Of a stretch of 26,472 nt of DNA, positions 20,528 to 26,472 are shown piece by piece. The translations under genes and the position numbers were made by a program. How positions within the stretch are numbered: the first letter of the stretch is position 1; each line of letters begins with the position of its first letter. The notes under the pieces were generated by a model. It worked only from the letters and a program-made list of their open reading frames with translations. It made no database searches and had not been told where the DNA came from. Source of the stretch: Zancudomyces culisetae (taxonomy: Eukaryota; Kickxellomycota; Harpellomycetes; Harpellales; Legeriomycetaceae); contig LSSK01001683.1 of the NCBI GenBank assembly GCA_001969505.1, forward strand, positions 1-26,472. The letters are read 5' to 3'.

Positions 20528-20685
20528 AGCGAGGTGAGGGAGGCGGAGTGGGATAATGCTAAACATTGAGCTGGGCTATTTATTGGACACACAAGATCAG
20601 ATAAACACACCAGTAATTGGATGACAAAAAATTTTTTTTGTTTAGTTTTACCCTCTTAATTGTAATGGGCTAGGCACAACAACTG

Positions 20686-20695
20686 TATAAAAATA
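20686..20695 (+). promoter_or_regulatory. TATA box candidate for SRP68
   Basis: TATAAAAATA, 153 bp upstream of the chosen SRP68 start, a suitable distance for a yeast-type promoter. Confidence 0.4.
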
Positions 20696-20847
20696 ATTAA
20701 AAATTGCAAGTAATTAAATAAAACAAATATTTACATGCAATAAACAATTGAACAATATTTGTCGAATTTAAATAACCAAATCAATCCGAGTTGGTTCAGA
20801 GAGAGACAGAGAGATTTGGTTCCATCCTAACCACTAGTAAAATCAAG

Positions 20848-22830
20848 ATGGAATTCATCAAAACCACCAGAAAGGAAAGAGCCCAACACAAGATTGGGGA
20901 TGAGATTGATTATGAAAAGTATTTCAAATACTGTAGGTCCAAGGTCAGACAGCTTGTCAAGGAACATCGAGCGATTACAAAGCCAAAAAACAAGGGTGTA
21001 GCGGGAAAATCAGGTAAAGGAGCCAAGAGATTGCGTCAAAATGAATATCTAGTCAAGGAAATTAAAAAAGAAACTCTGCAAGGTAGCCAAGAAGTGAGCC
21101 AGGAAAATATCGATGTACAGGACGGAGATGATAAGGAGGAAGAAGATGATGCGGATAAACAGAGCACAGATATTCTTGCAAATGCAAAGCATTCCAAGAA
21201 AATAGAATATTTGTTTTTTGTAAGCGAGAGAAACTGGGCGTATGGGCAGCAACTCAAAGAAATGTATGGCAAGACCGAGGAGCCGCGCGTCAGATACCAC
21301 ATGATTAGGCGATATAAAGCAGCAGTTAAAACCAGCGAACTGATTATCCAGGTTTTGCAAGCATCCTTGCAAGAAAAAAAGCAGAAAAACCAGACTAGAC
21401 TTAATGATGCTCGAGTATACTACTGTGGTTTGAAGGGTGTCTTGGAGTTTGAGCAAGAAAACTGGAAAGAGGCGATCAAAGCATTTAGTGCATATATTGG
21501 CGGGAAAAAAAAGGTTTTGGAATCTGATTTTAAACATAGGGCGACCGGGGCAGCACAATCCAAAAAAAGTAAGAAGGCAGGAAAAGGAGGGGAGAGCGAG
21601 AAGGATGAAGGGGTAGATATTGCGGGAATGGTAAAGTACGCAGCTTATAAACTCGGATTGTTTGGGGCTAAAAAAGCCAAAAAGGAGATGACAACAGATG
21701 AGATTATAGAATACGGTAATGCAGAAATATCAGGAGGGAAAAAAGATTGTATATATGAGTTATACAGCTATATTATCTCTAAGGATGATCAGAAAGAGGA
21801 TGATGTGGAACAGGAGAAACATGAAGAGGAAGGGGAGAAAAGTAAGGTACAGTACGAAAGAAAAGTTATTGGAACTGAGAAGAGGAGTGGCAAAGAAATG
21901 TTGGAAATATACAAGGGTATTATGGATAAACTCAGCGGTGCAGAGAATGTAGAGGGTGAGGATGAAATTATGGGGCTGGTAGTGCCAATGCAAAGTAGCA
22001 AAAACAATAAAGAATACAGACTTCATATCAAGAACATTATTGAAAACTTTTATAAGCTGCTAGAGACATTTTTAGGATTTGTTTGTAGTGTAAATGGAGG
22101 TGAAAAGGACTATCGTTTAGCTATTCAACAAGTGCTCAACGTTAAAAATATGCTCCTAAGTGGGGCTAAAAGTGGTGGAAAGGGAGAGAACAAAGGTGGC
22201 AAGGACAACGGCGATAAACGAAAGTATACGCTAAAAAAAATAATTCTCAGCTTAGATAATATAGAATTCCATATAATCAGTATGGGAGGCAACAATTCAC
22301 GATCCAATATAGTTAAAATGGTGCGAAAGCTAAAAGATGTAATGATTTCAGTGCATAAATTGGTGACAGTAAGAGATGGAAGTCATGTGAAATATATCCA
22401 GTCAATGATAAATCATCTAAGTTCGTTTGAGAGTATGAGCGATAATAGTGGAAATGACCATAGTGTTTTGTTTGGTGATATCCAACAATTTATTACCGAA
22501 ACATTGCTACAGTTGAAAAAGGATGGTTTAGAATATCTGCAAGTATGCAGGTTGGCACTTTCGAATACACCATTTACAGATACACCTGGAAACAAGATCG
22601 AAGCTGAGGTTGTTGTAGTTCCAATGAGACCCGTTTTTTACAATTTGGCAGAGTCATACATCATTGATCAATCGGCTTCTATCGATGAGTTGTCTTCGTT
22701 GTTATCTTCAGCGAGTACAAGTACAACAGCAGTGAATGCAAAGAAAAAGAAGAGTGTTGCTGAAAAAGCAGTTGAACAGCCTGTTGAAAAGCGTGGTAGT
22801 AAAGGGTTGTTGTCATCGTGGTGGAGCTAA
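20848..22830 (+). CDS. SRP68: Signal recognition particle subunit SRP68
   Basis: From the ATG at 20848 the frame gives 660 residues, similar to animal SRP68 and slightly longer than baker's yeast. The opening EFIKTTRKERAQHKIG...DYEKYFKYCRSKVRQL matches the conserved start of the SRP68 RNA-binding domain (helix binding 7S RNA). A Lys-rich stretch and an acidic linker (EEEDDADK) follow. The segment DARVYYCGLKGVLEFEQENW resembles the conserved TPR-like hairpin, and RPVFYNLAESYI near residue 590 is the conserved C-terminal block. The protein ends in a Lys-rich tail and KGLLSSWWS, close to the GLLG/W ending seen in homologues. SRP68 pairs with SRP72 on the S domain of SRP and supports cotranslational targeting to the ER. 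Several charged insertions (around residues 235-270 and 320-350) are lineage-specific. The frame extends upstream to a TTG at 20791, but ATG 20848 begins exactly at the conserved block. A branch-site/acceptor-like sequence (20827-20837) immediately upstream hints at a 5' intron. Confidence 0.9.
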   Translation: MEFIKTTRKERAQHKIGDEIDYEKYFKYCRSKVRQLVKEHRAITKPKNKGVAGKSGKGAKRLRQNEYLVKEIKKETLQGSQEVSQENIDVQDGDDKEEEDDADKQSTDILANAKHSKKIEYLFFVSERNWAYGQQLKEMYGKTEEPRVRYHMIRRYKAAVKTSELIIQVLQASLQEKKQKNQTRLNDARVYYCGLKGVLEFEQENWKEAIKAFSAYIGGKKKVLESDFKHRATGAAQSKKSKKAGKGGESEKDEGVDIAGMVKYAAYKLGLFGAKKAKKEMTTDEIIEYGNAEISGGKKDCIYELYSYIISKDDQKEDDVEQEKHEEEGEKSKVQYERKVIGTEKRSGKEMLEIYKGIMDKLSGAENVEGEDEIMGLVVPMQSSKNNKEYRLHIKNIIENFYKLLETFLGFVCSVNGGEKDYRLAIQQVLNVKNMLLSGAKSGGKGENKGGKDNGDKRKYTLKKIILSLDNIEFHIISMGGNNSRSNIVKMVRKLKDVMISVHKLVTVRDGSHVKYIQSMINHLSSFESMSDNSGNDHSVLFGDIQQFITETLLQLKKDGLEYLQVCRLALSNTPFTDTPGNKIEAEVVVVPMRPVFYNLAESYIIDQSASIDELSSLLSSASTSTTAVNAKKKKSVAEKAVEQPVEKRGSKGLLSSWWS

Positions 22831-23860
22831 TTTTCCTTACTAGTTATTATATTACACAAGTTTCTATCTGTTCATGCCTTGAAAGTATCTAAACTAATGC
22901 TTTTAAAATAAACATTTTATTACTATCTTTGTCTGTACCACTTGTTTATGAGACGCTAATTCACCAGTTTTTGTTATACATGTGTCGTACCAACAGTGAG
23001 ACCAGGCACTGGGAATATGGGCCGAAAATTCCAGCTGCTTATATAAATTACTTGAAGGATACTTGAAAAAAAAATAATAAACTGGGAATGGAATATAAGC
23101 ATGGGGACAGGTATGCAATGAGAATGGAAGCCAGAAAAAGGGGGGGGGGGTTGGGGATGGGATGTAAATGATATTTGATGTTTTGGTAAATGTTGATTGC
23201 TCATTAAGACGAACCCAATTTTTGAGACAATTATGACGCAACCTGCTTTGGCTATACAAAATTATCAGCCATTATTTCGACAACTAAACACGTTTTTTTA
23301 TGTTTCAATATGTTTTGTATTTATTATGTATTATTTTTTTTCTGCTGAATGTATATTGTAAAGCATGTCTTGTTCTCAACCACAAGCCCGATAATTATTC
23401 AATAATTACAGAAATAGCAAAAGACTTAGAAACTGAATAAAAAGTATATATAGAAAGTATAAAAAAAGAGGAAAAAAGAAAAAGATACTTTGAGATTAGA
23501 TTATAGTTTCGGAAATTCTTTATCCAAAACCCCCACTTTTCATTCCTTTTCTCCTTTTCTTATTTCTAATTCGTGCATGAGATTAGTGCATGGTCAAACC
23601 ATAAAAAAAAAATATAGCACAAATGTGAGAGTACTAAGAAATATAGAAAAATAAAAAGTAAAAGAAAAATAGCCTATAAGAATAAATATTTAAAAACACT
23701 GACAACTATTTTCTTTCACAAGCCCATTTTATGTTATTTTATTTTTCCCTTCTAACAGCACTTTAATGAGAAAATAAAAAAAAGTACCAAACAAGTAGCT
23801 AAAGTAATACATAATAAACAGGAGGGGTGGAAGTCAGGTTAATTTTGGAAACAGTAAAAG
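22831..23860. other. 1-kb intergenic region between SRP68 and MCX1
   Basis: Contains the SRP68 3' side and the MCX1 promoter. A minus-strand frame of 118 codons (22903-23259) is Pro/Phe-rich shadow sequence of the G-run region and is not credited. The notable item is the long G-run at 23140-23161. The rest is AT-rich with long A-tracts, and no RNA gene was recognised. Confidence 0.6.
23140..23161 (+). other. Poly-G tract and adjacent G-runs
   Basis: Eleven consecutive G (23140-23150), then GGGG (23153-23156) and GGG (23159-23161). This can in principle fold as a G-quadruplex, and the homopolymer is also a likely site of length variation or assembly error. Confidence 0.6.
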
Positions 23861-26472
23861 ATGTTAACAAGGCATAAAATAAATGCTAGACGGGTTGGAC
23901 GCCCAGACGCATTCCTGAGACCAATTCCAATCGTTGTGCGGAATTTTGTCTCCAAAAACACGAACCCGCCACAAAAGACAAAGCATTTGTACAACGTGAA
24001 TGTAGCTAGAACCGGAACTCTAGGCTTTTTCGTCCCAAGGTGCTCCCCAGCCAATATACACTCTACCCCTTTCTTTGGGGATGGAATTCTTGCGGGAACT
24101 AGACTCAAACAAAGCTCAAGATGTTATAGCACCAAAAATATTAGCACTAGTGGTGGCATTAGTACTGGTACTGGTACTGGTACTGGTACTGGTACTGGTA
24201 CTGGTAGTGTTATTGTGAATGGGAGTGTGGAACGAGGGTTGTTCAAACAGTACAAAAGACAGGTTTTTTTAACGGAAAAACGACTTTATACTGCCTCAGC
24301 TACAAAGACAGCCAGACATCAATATAGTGAAGACCCGCTCCTAACACCAAAAAAGGTAAATTTAACAAGACCATTTATTCTACAGCAAAAAAGTTGTGTG
24401 CATCTTTATAAATGAAGGTAGAGAATCAGTTTTTTTTATTAACTATACAAATGGTTACAATAGATTATGGAGGAGTTGGACAAGTGTGTTATTGGACAGT
24501 ACAAAGCCAAAAAGATATTATCAGTGGCAGTATTTAACCACTACAACCGGGTTAGAATAAATAATCTCAATAAGCAAAAGAAAAGATTGATGCAGAGTTA
24601 TGAGCAAAATGGAGGAGCACAAGAATCAAGTGAAGGAATGACAGGTGCAAGTGTAGAAGGGTATAATAGCCAAAAACCTGTGGCTCAAACAACAGGGCTT
24701 GGTAAGAAGGGCAAGGAATCAGGGATCAAAGAAGCTAAAAATAAAGAAGAGTCAAGCCAACAAGAAACAACTAGAACGGAGCAAAGAAAGGGGGGTGGAA
24801 TAATAACTGGTACTGGAGGAGCAGGGGGAGGAGTCACCCGAAAGAAAATAGGACTTGGTGAACATGTAGATAGAGAAAAGAGCAAAACCAAAAGAGGTGG
24901 TGGCAAAAATATAGCACGGCTGGTAGAGGCACAGTTACAACAAGAGAGGCAAGACGACCTGGGAACAGTGTTAGAGAAGAGCAACGTATTACTGATAGGA
25001 CCAACGGGGTCAGGAAAGACATTACTAGCAAAGACAATAGCCGGGATTCTGAAGGTGCCGTTTTCCATGTCAGACGCCACACCACTGACACAAGCCGGAT
25101 ATGTAGGTGATGATGTTGAGACGGTAATTCATCGATTGTTGCAGAGATGTGACTTCAATGTAGAACAAGCCGAATATGGAATTGTTTTTATTGATGAAAT
25201 TGACAAAATATCCAAGCGGACAGATACAATGTCGACTTCAAAGGATGTGTCTGGGGAGGGAGTCCAGCAAAGTTTGCTGCGGATGTTGGAAGGAACAGTT
25301 GTTACTATAGTTGACAAATCTGCAATTTCGATTTTAAACAATAATTCATTTAACAGTCCAAATGGTCTCAACAACCCAAACAATCCAGTTACTGGAAACC
25401 CCTTTGGAAAGGGGTTTACCAATTTCAATGGTAACAGTGCAGGCAATCCATTTGGTACATCTGTAAACAGACCCACAAATTGGGGATCAAACCAAGGTGC
25501 TGGGTTTGATGGAGATTACAAGTCAAATCCCATTTTCTCTAAAAGTAGCAATAACAATAGCAACAACAATTCCGCAAATACCATAAAAAACCAATTTAAC
25601 GGCTCAAACAGCAGCAATTTTGGATCGGAAAGAGGTTACAAAAGAGACAGGAATTTCACCAATAGCAACAGTAATTATAGTAGCAATAGTAATAGTAGTA
25701 ATAGTAGTATAAACACCTCGGTACCAGGGGGTCTATATACATCACATAATAGCGCAGTGCCGCCACCAGCACCAACATTGAAAACAAACTCACAGGGAAC
25801 ACACATGATACACAACAGTAGGAGTGTGGGAAGTGGTGGAAACAATGGGGGAGCTGGTAATGGGCCGTTTGGATTTGGACTCGGGATGGGGCTTGGTAGT
25901 GGGCCAAACTCTACAGCTCCATTTCCACCACTACCCTTGTCAAATAGAAGCGGTGTATTCAATGTTGACACTTCAAATATTTTGTTTATTCTGAGTGGGG
26001 CGTTTATAGGGCTAGAAAAGCAAATAACCAATAGAATATCAAAGGGTTCTATTGGATTCAACAACCCGGTAGGCCAAAAGGTATTACTGCAACAATACCA
26101 AGAGGAACAACAACCACAACAACAAGGACAGCAACTAAAGAATGATATGGAGCAGGTACAGCAGCAGAAGCAAATAGGCCTACCCGACGGTGGTTCTGAT
26201 AGCGATTACAATGTTTTGGATTTTGTAGAGCCAGAAGGTAAGTTGTTTAAATACTATAAACTCTACTAGGTAATTCAAACGAGGCATTTAACTCTCCTCC
26301 TACCCATCTCAATATCGTGATTAAAGCGAATACAAAGTTTATGAACTGTTATTATTTCAATTGTAGATCTTATAAAGTATGGGTTTATTCCCGAGTTCAT
26401 TGGAAGAATTCCAGTAGTAGCTAGCGTTGCAGAGCTGAAATTGGAAGAGTTGATCAGGATACTTACTGAACC
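23861..26472 (+). CDS. MCX1: Mitochondrial ClpX-type AAA+ unfoldase (3' end beyond window)
   Basis: Exons 23861-24355, 24464-26237 and 26367 to the window edge; the C-terminal domain is missing. The N-terminus [20 protein letters not shown] is basic and fits a mitochondrial targeting peptide. There is no zinc-binding domain, as in fungal Mcx1. The ClpX start [20 protein letters not shown] spans intron 1. Walker A GPTGSGKT is at 344-351, pore loop GYVG at 377-380 and Walker B IVFIDEID near 405-411. [14 protein letters not shown] is at about 666-679, IGF at 695-697, and [22 protein letters not shown] runs across intron 2. ClpX unfolds matrix proteins, and in yeast Mcx1 activates the haem-synthesis enzyme Hem1. 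Three low-complexity insertions are unusual: about 110 residues (roughly 200-315) before Walker A, about 190 residues (roughly 450-661) at the RKH-loop position, and a Gln-rich stretch before VEPE. Introns are 108 and 129 nt, and both acceptors are TAG. Confidence 0.96.
24164..24205 (+). repeat. (ACTGGT)7 coding hexanucleotide repeat
   Basis: Seven perfect ACTGGT units in exon 1 of MCX1 encode seven Thr-Gly pairs in the linker between the targeting peptide and the AAA+ module. The repeat keeps the frame, so copy-number change would only alter linker length. Confidence 0.97.

Larger units (their letters stand above)
18838..20847. other. 2-kb divergent promoter region between TAL1 and SRP68
   Basis: No supported gene. 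The best open frame (19012-19404, minus, 130 codons) shows no recognisable domain and overlaps the TAL1 promoter. Both gene promoters must lie here. Candidate TATA elements are at 18995-19003 (minus, TAL1) and 20686-20695 (plus, SRP68). Three clusters of G-runs on the plus strand are described separately, with AT-rich sequence between them. Confidence 0.65.

Noticed and set aside
20791-20847. SRP68 start extended upstream to a TTG codon
   Set aside because: Nuclear fungal genes start at ATG, and the ATG at 20848 opens exactly at the conserved SRP68 block. The upstream part may be untranslated or intronic.
25316-25951. Intein or retained intron as the cause of the MCX1 insertion
   Set aside because: No intein motifs (Cys/Ser start, HN-Cys end, endonuclease block). 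The frame is fully open and Asn/Ser/Gly-rich as in translated low-complexity insertions. RNA data would settle it.
24685-26064. Long minus-strand frames opposite MCX1
   Set aside because: Shadows of the repetitive, biased coding sequence on the plus strand; Pro/Leu/Tyr-rich with no domain.

Overview
The window is nuclear DNA of an AT-rich ascomycete, most likely an early-branching budding yeast (Saccharomycotina). Eight protein genes can be recognised. Their content is yeast-like: an MCM1-type MADS factor, a cerevisin-like subtilase and a mitochondrial ClpX. They carry more introns than is usual in brewer's-yeast relatives: ten coding-region introns in four genes. CTG codons fall at conserved Leu positions in GND1 (16761-16763, 17010-17012) and MCX1 (24992-24994). 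The nuclear code is therefore standard at CTG, and the CUG-Ser and CUG-Ala yeasts are unlikely. I cannot name the species, and a fission-yeast-type (Taphrinomycotina) origin is not fully excluded.

Layout from left to right. MCM1 (minus strand, 3' end cut by the window) occupies 1-947. A gene-poor stretch of about 6.5 kb follows, with short palindromes. TRM140 (7493-9040, plus, 4 exons) is a tRNA m3C methyltransferase. A secreted or vacuolar subtilisin-family protease lies at 10509-12008, and ARL2 (12550-13550, 4 exons) is a small GTPase of tubulin folding. After 2.4 kb of non-coding, microsatellite-bearing DNA comes GND1 (15927-17624, 3 exons, two of them tiny). It converges on TAL1 (17854-18837, minus). 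A 2-kb divergent intergenic region with several G-run clusters leads to SRP68 (20848-22830, plus). Last is MCX1 (23861 to beyond the right edge, at least 3 exons), a mitochondrial ClpX unfoldase.

Most genes are unrelated housekeeping functions in ordinary eukaryotic order: transcription, tRNA modification, proteolysis, tubulin folding, protein targeting and mitochondrial protein quality control. The exception is GND1/TAL1, an oxidative and a non-oxidative pentose phosphate enzyme placed tail to tail with 229 bp between stop codons.

I found no tRNA or rRNA gene, transposon, LTR or CRISPR array. The most interesting signals are: (i) a roughly 190-residue Asn/Ser/Gly-rich expansion at the position of the substrate-recognition (RKH) loop of the ClpX AAA+ module, together with an IGF tripeptide of the kind that docks ClpP; (ii) an abrupt change of codon preference half way through GND1; (iii) all ten introns ending in TAG; and (iv) two 17-bp perfect palindromes with a shared CCAA-N-TTGG core upstream of MCM1.
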